A stretch of DNA of 64,000 bases, taken from contig NZ_CP013444.1 in assembly GCF_001718835.1 (NCBI RefSeq), forward strand, positions 744,001 to 808,000, in the 5' to 3' direction. The stretch's first letter is position 1. Each line of letters starts with the position of its first letter. The position numbers and the translations under genes were made by a program. Positions 45,062 through 53,079 of this stretch are shown piece by piece. Origin of the DNA: Burkholderia cepacia (lineage in GTDB: Bacteria > Pseudomonadota > Gammaproteobacteria > Burkholderiales > Burkholderiaceae). The notes below the pieces were generated by a model. The model did no database searches and was not told the origin of the DNA. It was given only the letters and a program-made list of their open reading frames with translations.

Positions 45062-46077
45062 ACATCGGCATCGTCAACGATTTGCCGCTGGCCGTGGAGG
45101 CGCTGCGCCGCGTGATCGCGCTGCGCACCGACCATCGCGTGCTGTGGGTCGCGACCGACGGCGACGAGGCGGTGGATTTCTGCGTCGCGCATCCGCCCGA
45201 CCTCGTGCTGATGGATCTCGTGATGCCGAAGGTCGACGGTGTCGCGGCGACGCGCCGGATCATGGCGCGTGCGCCGTGCGCGATCCTGATCGTGACGGCG
45301 AGCGTCAGCGCGAACACGTCGTCGGTCTACGAGGCGATGGGCGCGGGTGCGCTCGATGCGGTCGACACGCCGACGCTCGCGCTCGGGCTGTCGGCCGACG
45401 CGTCGCCGCAGGCGCTGCTCGCGAAGATCGACCAGATCGGCCGGCTGCTCGAAAGCCGTTCCGCGGCGCTCGTGCCGCCGGGGCCCGCGCCCGAGCGCGG
45501 CCAGCCGACGCTCGTCGCGATCGGCGCGTCGGCGGGCGGGCCGACCGCGCTGACCGCGCTGCTGCGCGCGCTGCCGGCCGACTTTCCGGCGGCGATCGTG
45601 ATCGTCCAGCATGTCGACCAGGCGTTCGCGCTCGGGATGGCTGAGTGGCTCGACGGCTATACGCGGCTGCCGGTGCGCGTCGCGCGGCAGGGCAGCGTGC
45701 CGCAGGCCGGCGAGGTGCTGCTCGCGGCGACCAACGATCACCTTTACCTGTCGCCGCGCGGCGTGCTCGGCTATACGCGGCATCCGGTCGAGACACCGTA
45801 CCGGCCGTCGATCGACGTGTTCTTCAACAGCGTCGCCGACGGCTGGCAGGGCGAAGCGTTCGGCGTGCTGCTGACGGGCATGGGGCGCGACGGCGCGCTC
45901 GGCCTGAAGGCGATGCGCGCGAAGGGCTGCTACACGATCGCGCAGGACGAAGCGACGAGCGCCGTGTACGGAATGCCGAAGGCGGCCGCCGCGATCGGGG
46001 CGGCGTCGGCGATCCTGCCGCTCGAACGGATCGCGCCGCAATTGGTCGCGCGCGTGATGGGCCGATCGCGCGGCTGA
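45058..46077 (+). CDS. wspF: Wsp CheB-type methylesterase WspF
   Basis: WspF removes methyl groups from WspA and keeps the pathway off; loss of WspF causes the wrinkly phenotype in other species. The 339-residue product has a receiver domain with LVLMDLVMPKVDG and a CheB esterase domain with IGASAGGPTAL (catalytic Ser), IVIVQHVDQAF (catalytic His) and LLTGMGRDGALG (catalytic Asp). Both domains look intact. The start overlaps the end of wspE. The diguanylate cyclase wspR that often follows is absent. Confidence 0.93.
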   Translation: MNIGIVNDLPLAVEALRRVIALRTDHRVLWVATDGDEAVDFCVAHPPDLVLMDLVMPKVDGVAATRRIMARAPCAILIVTASVSANTSSVYEAMGAGALDAVDTPTLALGLSADASPQALLAKIDQIGRLLESRSAALVPPGPAPERGQPTLVAIGASAGGPTALTALLRALPADFPAAIVIVQHVDQAFALGMAEWLDGYTRLPVRVARQGSVPQAGEVLLAATNDHLYLSPRGVLGYTRHPVETPYRPSIDVFFNSVADGWQGEAFGVLLTGMGRDGALGLKAMRAKGCYTIAQDEATSAVYGMPKAAAAIGAASAILPLERIAPQLVARVMGRSRG

Positions 46078-46092
46078 TTTCGCGGCTGATTT
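46069..46092 (+). repeat. 12-bp direct repeat at the wspF stop
   Basis: CGCGGCTGATTT occurs twice in direct tandem at 46069-46080 and 46081-46092. The wspF stop lies in the first unit. This looks like a small local duplication. Confidence 0.7.
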
Positions 46093-46147
46093 CGCGGCCG
46101 GCCTCGCGCGTTGCGCGGGGCGTCGGCCGTCGCGTAAAATGCGCGCT

Positions 46148-46240
46148 TCGGAGATGGCATGCCTCCCCGGGGTCCGGGCTTGCTCGCCACGAGCGCGCAC
46201 AGGCCCTCAACCGCCGGTCGTCCGGCTGATGATGCCTGCG
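46148..46240 (+). promoter_or_regulatory. Fluoride riboswitch (crcB motif) with an inserted stem
   Basis: The crcB-type aptamer binds fluoride with magnesium and switches on fluoride-detoxification genes. Visible parts are the first hairpin GGAG-ATGGCATGC-CTCC (46150-46166), the pseudoknot between GGCAT (46156-46160) and ATGCC (46232-46236), the GCCGG-TCGT-CCGGC stem (46213-46226) and the conserved CTGATGATGCCT end. An extra stem (GCTCG at 46182-46186 with CGAGC at 46190-46194, flanked by GGGC/GCCC) is inserted where many members have only a few bases. A competing hairpin, CCTGCG (46235-46240) with CGCAGG (46263-46268), overlaps the pseudoknot strand and may be the switch. Confidence 0.9.
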
Positions 46241-46274
46241 TGTTCCTGGGTCTTCAGGAGGTCGCAGGCCGGTC

Positions 46275-46313
46275 ATGCACCATCCAAGCGGCATCCCGCC
46301 GCCCAGGTTTTGA
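46275..46313 (+). CDS. Candidate upstream reading frame between riboswitch and CLC-F
   Basis: A 12-residue frame, MHHPSGIPPPRF, begins 13 bases after an AGGAGG site that lies inside the riboswitch expression platform. Its TGA shares a base with the start codon of the exporter gene (TGATG at 46311-46315). Three consecutive prolines would slow a ribosome. Whether it is translated is unknown; the TGATG junction suggests coupling. Confidence 0.45.
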   Translation: MHHPSGIPPPRF

Positions 46314-47578
46314 TGTTCCGTCGAATCTGGAATCACCCGATGTTCAACACTTCTGCCGACTTCCTCGCGACCGTGCGCTACGTGTGCCGCTGGCTCGCGC
46401 TGTCGGCCCTGCTTGGCGCACTGGCCGGCACGGCTTCCGCCCTGTTCCTGATCGCGCTCGACTGGGCCACCGGCACGCGCGTCGCGCACCCGTGGCTGCT
46501 GTGGGGGCTGCCGGCGGCCGGTTTCGCGACCGGCTGGGTCTACCATCGCTTCGGCCAGTCCGTCGCGCGCGGCAACAACCTGCTGATCGACGAAATCCAC
46601 GACCCGAAGGCGCTCGTGCCGAAACGGATGGCGCCGCTCGTGCTGGTCGCGACCGTCGTCACGCACCTGTTCGGCGGCTCGGCGGGCCGCGAGGGCACGG
46701 CCGTGCAGATGGGCGGCGCGCTCGCCGATCGCGTCACGCACGTGTTCCGTCTCGATCGCGAACATCGCCGCGTGCTGCTGATGGGCGGCATCGCGGCCGG
46801 TTTCGCATCGGTGTTCGGCACGCCGCTCGCGGGCGCTGTGTTCGGGCTCGAGGTGCTGGCGATCGGGCGTGTGCGGTACGACGCGCTGCTGACCTGTGTC
46901 GCCTCCGCGATCGTCGCGGACGTCGTCTGCCGCGCATGGGGCGTGCATCACACGGCCTATGCGATTCCGTTCGTGCCGCCCGTCAGCGCGGCGGGGCTCG
47001 GCGCGACGGTCGTCGCGGGCGTGGCGTTCGGCGTGGTCGGGCGGCTGTTCGCATTCGCGACGCATGCGCTGTCGGCGCTGTTTCGCCGGCGCATCCGCTA
47101 CGCGCCGCTGCAGCCGGTGGTCGGTGGTCTGCTCGTGGCGGTCGCGGCGAGCGCGCTGAACGTGCCGCGGTATCTCGGCCTCGGCATTCCGACGATCGAG
47201 GCCGCGTTTCACGGCCCGTTGCCGCTCTACGATTTCGCGGGCAAGTTCGCGTTCACCGTCGTCACGCTCGCGTCGGGGTTCAAGGGCGGCGAAGTGACGC
47301 CGCTGTTCTACATCGGCGCGACGCTCGGCAACGCGCTCGGCCAGGTGCTGGCGCTGCCGGTGCCCGTGCTTGCGGGGCTCGGCTTCGTCGCGGTGTTCGC
47401 CGGCGCGGCCAATACGCCGATCGCGTCGACGATCATGGCGATCGAACTGTTCGGGGCGGATATCGGCGTGTATGCGATCGTCGCGTGTGTCGTTGCGTAT
47501 CTGTTCTCGGGGCACGCGGGGATTTATCGCGCGCAGCGCGTGGCCGTCGAAAAGGGCGTGCACGGGCCGGGCGAGTGA
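46313..47578 (+). CDS. CLC-F type fluoride/proton antiporter
   Basis: A 421-residue CLC-family membrane protein of the fluoride-exporting branch. Anion-pathway motifs differ from chloride CLCs: GNNLL at about 87-91 replaces GSGIP, GREGT at 125-129 replaces GREGP, and FKGGEVTPLFYIGA follows near the C-terminus. About ten hydrophobic helices cover the protein and there is no CBS domain. The start is ATG 46313, chosen for its overlap with the short upstream frame; ATG 46340 is an alternative. The fluoride riboswitch directly upstream supports the function. Confidence 0.93.
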   Translation: MFRRIWNHPMFNTSADFLATVRYVCRWLALSALLGALAGTASALFLIALDWATGTRVAHPWLLWGLPAAGFATGWVYHRFGQSVARGNNLLIDEIHDPKALVPKRMAPLVLVATVVTHLFGGSAGREGTAVQMGGALADRVTHVFRLDREHRRVLLMGGIAAGFASVFGTPLAGAVFGLEVLAIGRVRYDALLTCVASAIVADVVCRAWGVHHTAYAIPFVPPVSAAGLGATVVAGVAFGVVGRLFAFATHALSALFRRRIRYAPLQPVVGGLLVAVAASALNVPRYLGLGIPTIEAAFHGPLPLYDFAGKFAFTVVTLASGFKGGEVTPLFYIGATLGNALGQVLALPVPVLAGLGFVAVFAGAANTPIASTIMAIELFGADIGVYAIVACVVAYLFSGHAGIYRAQRVAVEKGVHGPGE

Positions 47579-47589
47579 CGCGTGAGCGG

Positions 47590-47618
47590 CGGGGCGGCCA
47601 TCCTGTATGGCCGCCCCG
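47590..47618. terminator. Shared hairpin between CLC-F and ABC exporter genes
   Basis: A perfect 12-bp GC-rich stem (47590-47601 with 47607-47618) and a 5-base loop lie between two convergent genes, 12 bases after one and 20 bases after the other stop. It can serve both directions. Confidence 0.7.
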
Positions 47619-47637
47619 CGTCGCGTCCGGCTTGCCG

Positions 47638-49500
47638 TCAGGCTTCGGCCGGCTGCCCGCGCGGTTCGGCGCCATCGGACGCATGGCCGCGCGGCGTGTC
47701 CGCGAGCCCCTTCGCGAGCTCCAGCGCCTGCCGCTCGAACAGCCGGCGATAGATGCCGCCGTCGATGCGGATCAGCGCGTCGTGGCTGCCTTCCTCGATC
47801 ACCTTGCCGTGGTCGAGCACCAGCAGCCGGTCGAGCGCGCGCACGGTCGACAGCCGGTGCGCGACCACGAGCGTCGTGCGGCCGACCATCAGCCGCTCCA
47901 TCGCCTGCTGGATCAGCAGCTCGCTTTCGCTGTCGAGGCTCGACGTGGCTTCGTCGAGGATCAGGATCGGCGCATCGGCGAGGAACGCGCGCGCGATCGC
48001 GACCCGCTGGCGTTCGCCGCCCGACAGCTTGATCCCGCGTTCGCCGACCAGCGTGTCATAGCCGTCCGGCAGCGTAGCGATGAAGTCGTGCGCGCTGGCG
48101 AGCCGCGCGGCACGCTCGATGTCGGCCCGGCTCGCGCCGGGGCGCGCATACGCGATGTTCTCGGCGAGCGTGCGGTGGAACAGCACGGGCTCCTGCTGGA
48201 CGATCGCGATCTGGCTGCGCAGCGAATCCTGCCGCACCTGCGCGATGTCCTGGCCGTCGATCGTGATGCGGCCGCCCGACACGTCGTACAGGCGCTGGAT
48301 CAGCTTGATGAACGTCGTCTTGCCCGACCCCGAGTGGCCGACGAGGCCCACGCGTTCGCCCGGCGCGATGCGCATCGAGAAATCGTCGTACAGCGGCACC
48401 GGATGGTTGCCGTAGCGGAACGTCACGTGCTCGAAGCGGATCTCGCCTTGGCCGATCCGGATGGCCGGCGCGCCGGGACGATCGTCGATGCCGAGCGGCT
48501 GGCGTTCGAGCTCGACGAGTTCTTCCATGTCGTTCACCGAGCGCTGCAGGTTGCGGATGTGCATGCCGACGTCGCGCAGGTAGCCCTGCAGCATGAAGAA
48601 CATCGTCAGCGCGAACGCGATGTCGCCGACGCTCGCCTCGTCGTTGACCCACAGCCGCAGCGCGACGCCGATCATCGCGGCCTGCATCGCGACGAGCATC
48701 GCGCCCTGCAACCCGCCGTTGAGCGTGCCGCGCACCCAGGTGCGGCGCGTGCGCTGCCGCCACTTGCCGATCACGCGGGCGAGCCGCGCTTCCTCGCGCG
48801 TTTCCGCGCCGAACGCCTTCACGACCGCGTTGCAGCTCACGGCATCGGCGAGCGCGCCGCCCATGCGCGTATCCCACAGGTTGCCGAGCCGGGCGGCCGG
48901 CGCGACGACGCCGAGCGACACCGCGACCGTCACCGTGATGTACAGCAGCGAACCCGCGCCGACGACGAGCCCCATTACGGGCCAGTGCGTGCCGAGCAGC
49001 ACGGTTGCGCCGACGAGCATCGTGACCGACGGCAACAGCGCGATCAGCACGGTGTCGTTCAGCAGGTCGAGCGCCCAGATGCCGCGCGTGATCTTGCGCA
49101 CGGTCGAGCCCGCGAAGCTGTTCGCGTGCCAGTCGGTCGAGAAGCGCTGCACGCGATGGAACGATGCGGCCGCGATCTCGCTCATCATCTTCAGCGTGAG
49201 CGTGATGATGTTCAGGTAGACGCCTTGCCGCAACACCGTCGCGCCGAGGCCGAGCGCGGCGAGCGTGCCGAACGCCGACAGCGCCGCGTGCCAGGCGGCC
49301 GACCGGTCGGTGAGGCCGGTCGACAGCGCGTCGACGAGGCGGCCGGCGAACAGCGGCGTGAGCACGTCGGCGAGCGCGGCGAGCAGCGAGAACGCCACGA
49401 CGGCGGCGATGCGCGCCGGTTGCCGGCGCCAGTAGTGCAACGTGAAGCCGAAGACGGCCTGGAATGCCTGGCCGCCCAGATGGGTGGTTTTTCTGGTCAT
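47638..49500 (-). CDS. MsbA-like ABC exporter (half-transporter)
   Basis: A 620-residue fused permease-ATPase of the type I exporter class, which works as a homodimer in the inner membrane. About six helices fill residues 20-320. The ATPase has Walker A GHSGSGKTT at about 386-394, signature LSGGERQRVAIARAF at about 490, Walker B ILILDEATSSLDSES at about 515 and switch His in VVAHRLSTV. The substrate could be lipid or drug; the sequence does not decide. Start ATG 49500. A short leader frame with possible attenuator stems lies upstream. Confidence 0.9.
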   Translation of the reverse strand: MTRKTTHLGGQAFQAVFGFTLHYWRRQPARIAAVVAFSLLAALADVLTPLFAGRLVDALSTGLTDRSAAWHAALSAFGTLAALGLGATVLRQGVYLNIITLTLKMMSEIAAASFHRVQRFSTDWHANSFAGSTVRKITRGIWALDLLNDTVLIALLPSVTMLVGATVLLGTHWPVMGLVVGAGSLLYITVTVAVSLGVVAPAARLGNLWDTRMGGALADAVSCNAVVKAFGAETREEARLARVIGKWRQRTRRTWVRGTLNGGLQGAMLVAMQAAMIGVALRLWVNDEASVGDIAFALTMFFMLQGYLRDVGMHIRNLQRSVNDMEELVELERQPLGIDDRPGAPAIRIGQGEIRFEHVTFRYGNHPVPLYDDFSMRIAPGERVGLVGHSGSGKTTFIKLIQRLYDVSGGRITIDGQDIAQVRQDSLRSQIAIVQQEPVLFHRTLAENIAYARPGASRADIERAARLASAHDFIATLPDGYDTLVGERGIKLSGGERQRVAIARAFLADAPILILDEATSSLDSESELLIQQAMERLMVGRTTLVVAHRLSTVRALDRLLVLDHGKVIEEGSHDALIRIDGGIYRRLFERQALELAKGLADTPRGHASDGAEPRGQPAEA

Positions 49501-49558
49501 TTATCGTTGCCCGGCGCATCGCGCGACGGGACTTTCCGGATCAGAGAACGTCGAAACG

Positions 49559-49678
49559 CGACAGCCGGACCCGCGTGCGAGACGCGGATCGAAAGAGTGG
49601 GCTGTCGGGAACGTGCGCGGGCCTTCAGGCGCCGGCGCGGACGGCGGGCTGGATCAGCTGCGCCGTGGGACCACGTTC
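49559..49678 (-). promoter_or_regulatory. Possible attenuator upstream of the ABC exporter
   Basis: In the transcript of this strand three segments can pair. CACGTTC (+ strand 49672-49678, inside the leader frame) pairs with GAACGTG (49609-49615), and GGCTGTCG (49600-49607), directly next to it, pairs with CGACAGCC (49559-49566). All arms are exact. Leader translation could decide which stem forms. No classical T-run terminator is visible, so the mechanism is speculative. Confidence 0.4.
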
Positions 49679-49704
49679 GGGAAGGATGCTGGCATTGGGA
49701 ACAT
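49654..49704 (-). CDS. Candidate 16-residue leader peptide
   Basis: A short frame, MFPMPASFPNVVPRRS, starts at 49704 behind one of the strongest ribosome sites in the window (AGGGGAGG at 49710-49717, 5-base spacing). Four of 16 residues are Pro. It lies 153 bases upstream of the ABC exporter start and inside a set of alternative hairpins. The context resembles regulatory leader peptides, but I do not recognise it. The rest of 49501-49948 has no gene. Confidence 0.45.
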   Translation of the reverse strand: MFPMPASFPNVVPRRS

Positions 49705-49948
49705 CTGCACCTCCCCTGAAGTGAACGGTTGAAAGGACGCCGAAAAGACGTGGAGCGATTCTATCAGCAGTCGCAAGGCGGTTGCAATGTCTGACGAATG
49801 CGGCGTTGCGGCGTCGATACGGGCGTGCGCATCGATTAAACTGCTTGGCTGCGCGCCGTGCGAAGGCCTGACGCAGGCCCGGCGCGCGCCGGCCCAAGCG
49901 GCCGCCAAACGCAGATTCGCAGATTCACGATACATTCCTGAGGAAACG

Positions 49949-50830
49949 ATGAGCGACGTTCAGCAAGGCATCCTGACCCCGATCGATACGGCGGCCCGAT
50001 ACCTCACTTTCACGATGTCGAACGACGGCAATGTGGCGGCGGCGCTGGCCGCGCTGCGCGAGATCGTCGACGGACGCGACACGGTCGTCGGGTTCGGCCG
50101 TTCGCTCGCGTCGGGCCTGGGCCGCTCGATCGCGGGCCTGACCGGATTCCCGGCGTTCGCGGTGAAGGACCGCGCGCTGCCGGCGACGCCGGCCGACGTG
50201 TGGGTCTGGCTGCGCGGCGACGATCGCGGCGAGATCGTGCTGCGCGCGCGGGCGATCGAACGCGCGCTCGCGCCGGCGTTTGCGCTGCAGGATGCGGTCG
50301 ACGGTTTCCGCTATTCGAACGATCGCGACCTGTCCGGCTACGAGGACGGCACCGAGAACCCCGAAGGCGACGAAGCCGTGGCCGCGGCGATCGTCGCCGG
50401 GCAGGGCGCGGGGCTCGACGGTGCGAGCTTCGTCGCGGTCCAGCAATGGCTGCACGACTTCGAGCAGATGGAGCGTATTCCGTCGGGCGACATGGACAAC
50501 ATCATCGGGCGCCGCCGCTCGGACAACGAAGAACTCGACGACGCACCCGAGTTCGCGCACGTGAAGCGCACCGCGCAGGAAAGCTTCGAGCCCGAAGCGT
50601 TCATGCTGCGCCGTTCGTCGCCGTGGGCGGACGCGCGCCGCGCGGGCCTCTACTTCGTGGCGTTCGGCTGCTCGTTCCGCGCGTTCGACGTGCAGATGCG
50701 CCGGATGAGCGGCGCGGAAGACGGGATCGTCGACGGCCTGTTCCGCTTCACGCGGCCGCTGACGGGCGCGTATTTCTGGTGCCCGCCGATGAAGGACGGC
50801 AAGCTCGACCTGTCCGCGCTCGGGCTGTAA
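49949..50830 (+). CDS. DyP-type haem peroxidase
   Basis: A 293-residue dye-decolorizing peroxidase of the shorter cytoplasmic class. The distal motif GYEDGTENP holds the catalytic Asp133, and His204 in EFAHVKRTA is the likely haem ligand. The C-terminus has GLYFVAFGCSFRAFDVQMRRM. There is no signal peptide or Tat motif. The start ATG 49949 follows GAGGAAA; the longer open frame from 49787 is not DyP-like. It likely breaks down peroxides in the cytoplasm. Confidence 0.93.
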   Translation: MSDVQQGILTPIDTAARYLTFTMSNDGNVAAALAALREIVDGRDTVVGFGRSLASGLGRSIAGLTGFPAFAVKDRALPATPADVWVWLRGDDRGEIVLRARAIERALAPAFALQDAVDGFRYSNDRDLSGYEDGTENPEGDEAVAAAIVAGQGAGLDGASFVAVQQWLHDFEQMERIPSGDMDNIIGRRRSDNEELDDAPEFAHVKRTAQESFEPEAFMLRRSSPWADARRAGLYFVAFGCSFRAFDVQMRRMSGAEDGIVDGLFRFTRPLTGAYFWCPPMKDGKLDLSALGL

Positions 50831-50849
50831 GCGCCGCGCGACGGAGTTG

Positions 50850-50884
50850 ACGGGCGGGCCGTGCGCGCTGCGCGGCCCGCCCGT
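50850..50884. terminator. Hairpin between the DyP and OsmC genes
   Basis: An 11-bp GC-rich stem (50850-50860 with 50874-50884) encloses a 13-base loop and is followed by TTTC on the + side. It lies between convergent genes and can serve both. Confidence 0.65.
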
Positions 50885-50901
50885 TTCATTGTGGCGGCGC
50901 G

Positions 50902-51303
50902 TCAGCGCAGCGTGGTCTCGATCCGCGTGCCGCGCTTGATGAACTGCGTGACCGGCGTCTTTTCGCAGATTTCAGCGAGGCGCTGGCGTTGCGCGTCGTC
51001 GAGCGGGCCGTCGAGCGTCACGACGCGGCGCACGTACTGCGTGCCTTCGCGATCGGCATGCAGCTCGGTGCGCACGTCGATGCGTGCGGCCGGCCATGCC
51101 TTGCGCTGCATGTACATGCGCAACGTCGCGGCCGTACATTGCGCGAGGCCGGCCAGCACGAATTCATAGGGCGCCGGCCCGCGGTTGCGGCCGCCTTCGC
51201 GTTCCGCTTCGTCGCCGGTCAGCGCATGCGAGCCGGCTTGCAGGTTGACGACGTAATCGGGCGCATCGGCGTCGAGGACGGCGGCGGCATGGATGAGCGA
51301 CAT
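50902..51303 (-). CDS. OsmC-family hydroperoxide-related protein
   Basis: A 133-residue OsmC/Ohr-fold protein. The two redox Cys residues are Cys56 (LAGLAQCTAATLRMYM) and Cys113 (LAEICEKTPVTQFI), so thiol-dependent peroxidase activity is likely. The start is ATG 51303; the open frame continues upstream without family character. It lies 71 bases downstream of the LysR gene on the same strand, so the pair may be cotranscribed. Confidence 0.9.
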   Translation of the reverse strand: MSLIHAAAVLDADAPDYVVNLQAGSHALTGDEAEREGGRNRGPAPYEFVLAGLAQCTAATLRMYMQRKAWPAARIDVRTELHADREGTQYVRRVVTLDGPLDDAQRQRLAEICEKTPVTQFIKRGTRIETTLR

Positions 51304-51374
51304 GGCGGAGCTCCGATGGCAATAAACGAAAAGCGGCCGCGCTGCGCGGCGGCCGCAGCCGCCAGCATACCCGT

Positions 51375-52322
51375 TCACGCGCGCGGCGTGCCGATGCGCG
51401 CCGGCTGGGCCGGCGGGACGCAGCCGCGCACGAGCGCGCTCACGCGTTCGCGTACCCACTGGTGCGCACGATCGACGTCGCGCGATTCGTGCCAGTACGC
51501 GAGGAGCGGGAACGGCTTGAGCCGCAACGGCAGCGGCCGCACCGCGATCAGCAGCAGGTCCGTCATTCGCAGCGCGTACGAATGCGGCAGCGTGACCAGC
51601 AGGTTGCCGGTCGCGGCGATCTGGCGCGCGGCGAAATAGTGCTGGCAGGTGAGCCGGATATCGCGAAAGCGGCCGTCGTTGCCGAGCAGCACGTCGAGCG
51701 ATTGCGGCTCGCCGAGCGACGATACCGCGACATGCTGCGCCGCGAAATAGTCGCCGCGCCGCAGCGGGCCGTTCGCGAGCGGATGATCGCGGCGCAGTGC
51801 GACGACGAGCGAATCGTCGAGCAGGTGTTCGGTGGCGATGCGCGGGCCGGTCGGCACGCGGCGATCGACGGCGAGATCGAGGTTGCCCGCTGCGAGTTCG
51901 CGCTCGACGTCGCGGATCGGCACGCGCCGGCTCACGAGCCGCAGGCCCGGCGCCTCGTCGGCGAACGCCGCGACGATCCGCGGCAGCGCGATCGATTCGA
52001 GCACGTCGCGAATGCCCACCGCGATGCTCAGGTCGAGCGTCGCGGGATCGAACGCCGACGGCGTGCGCGCGGTGCCCTGCAGGCCCTTCAGGTGGCGCTG
52101 GACATCGGCGATGACTGCGCGGGTGCGCTCGGTCGGCACGACGCGGTTGCCCTGGCGCACGAACAGCGGATCGTCGAACTGGATGCGCAGGCGATTGAGC
52201 GCGTGCGTGATCGCGGGTTGCGTCAGGTGCAGTGCGCGGGCGGCCGCGCCGATGCCGCCATGCACGTAGACGGCGTCGAGCACGCGAAACAGGTTCAGGT
52301 CGAGACGGAGATCGACGGGCAC
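51375..52322 (-). CDS. LysR-family regulator
   Basis: A LysR-type regulator of about 315 residues. The DNA-binding N-terminus has LNLFRVLDAVYVHGGIGAAA followed by LTQPAITHALNRLR, and the effector domain has DLSIAVGIRDVLES and LTCQHYFAARQIAA. The start is uncertain: GTG 52322 fits the family N-terminus, and no ATG lies in a suitable place. The closest relatives by pattern are NodD/LeuO-like regulators, which bind small aromatic or unknown signals. Its target is probably the OsmC gene downstream or a gene elsewhere. Confidence 0.85.
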   Translation of the reverse strand: MPVDLRLDLNLFRVLDAVYVHGGIGAAARALHLTQPAITHALNRLRIQFDDPLFVRQGNRVVPTERTRAVIADVQRHLKGLQGTARTPSAFDPATLDLSIAVGIRDVLESIALPRIVAAFADEAPGLRLVSRRVPIRDVERELAAGNLDLAVDRRVPTGPRIATEHLLDDSLVVALRRDHPLANGPLRRGDYFAAQHVAVSSLGEPQSLDVLLGNDGRFRDIRLTCQHYFAARQIAATGNLLVTLPHSYALRMTDLLLIAVRPLPLRLKPFPLLAYWHESRDVDRAHQWVRERVSALVRGCVPPAQPARIGTPRA

Positions 52323-52592
52323 GGGACGCGGGAGTGGTGGATCGCGGAGGTCGATTCTAATGGATGCGCGTCGTGGCGCCGCGCGGCGTGCGGGCGTTCG
52401 ACGCGTTCGGCGGAGACCCGGCGGACGAAAAAAAAGCCGACCGGCGGCCGGTCGGCGCAATGGGGCCCGACCGCACGAGGGACGAGCCGGAACCCAGGCC
52501 AGATATCCGTAGGATATGCGTCCGATCCAGATGGGGCTGGATCGGCGCAGCGAGTATAAGAGGCGCACGCGCACACGGATATGTCGACGTCC

Positions 52593-52607
52593 TGTCGAGT
52601 TCCGACA
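52593..52607. promoter_or_regulatory. Operator-like dyad, site 1
   Basis: TGTCG-AGTTC-CGACA, a perfect 5-bp dyad. With its flanks it matches site 2 at 52935-52949 in 16 of 21 positions (CCTGTC...GACAAT.C), which suggests a common binding protein. Confidence 0.4.
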
Positions 52608-52934
52608 ATGCATGGACGGGTTCCCGCCGCAATATGTGTATTCAAAGGGCTTTCAATTTTGAAACGAAAACGTTTGCACGTTTGCGATTGCGTCGTTGGT
52701 TTAATTGCTCAATTTTGATTGATTTAAGTGAAGGATGCTTTCGGATGGATTGTGTTTAAGAAATATTGAGATCGTTAAGTTGAATTGGAGGGATTGGCGC
52801 AAGCGCCACGGGGCCTCGTTTGCATCGATATTAAGCAGCGGCCGGGCGGAATATAGGATCGCGCGTTGTTCCGCTCCTTAGTGGAATGGCGGGAATCAGG
52901 TGGCGGGTCGTCTTGTTTCAATCCGCCATAACCC

Positions 52935-52949
52935 TGTCCGGGTCGGACA
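52935..52949. promoter_or_regulatory. Operator-like dyad, site 2
   Basis: TGTCCG-GGT-CGGACA, a perfect 6-bp dyad 131 bases upstream of the AraC-type regulator gene, and the partner of site 1. It could be an autoregulatory site. Confidence 0.45.
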
Positions 52950-53079
52950 ATACTGTCAAGAAACGTACCTCAGAAGATATGATGCGAACGCTTTGGAACA
53001 GGTGGCTGTCGCGCGCAAGCTTCGAAAAATACATAAGCGTGTCTGAGAGAAAAGGCAGTAAGAGTCGAGGGCTCGGCAA

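Larger units (their letters stand above)
52323..53079. other. AT-rich gene-free interval between two regulator genes
   Basis: About 750 bases without a convincing gene. The part 52640-52800 has a much lower GC content than the rest of the window, which could mark a regulatory island or a transferred segment. It contains the two related dyads described separately. Confidence 0.6.

Noticed and set aside
46078..46312. wspR (GGDEF) gene after wspF
   Set aside because: The interval contains only the repeat, the fluoride riboswitch and a short leader frame, and the next gene is a CLC-F exporter.
52640..52800. A gene in the AT-rich stretch
   Set aside because: Open frames there are short and lack ribosome sites and recognisable motifs.
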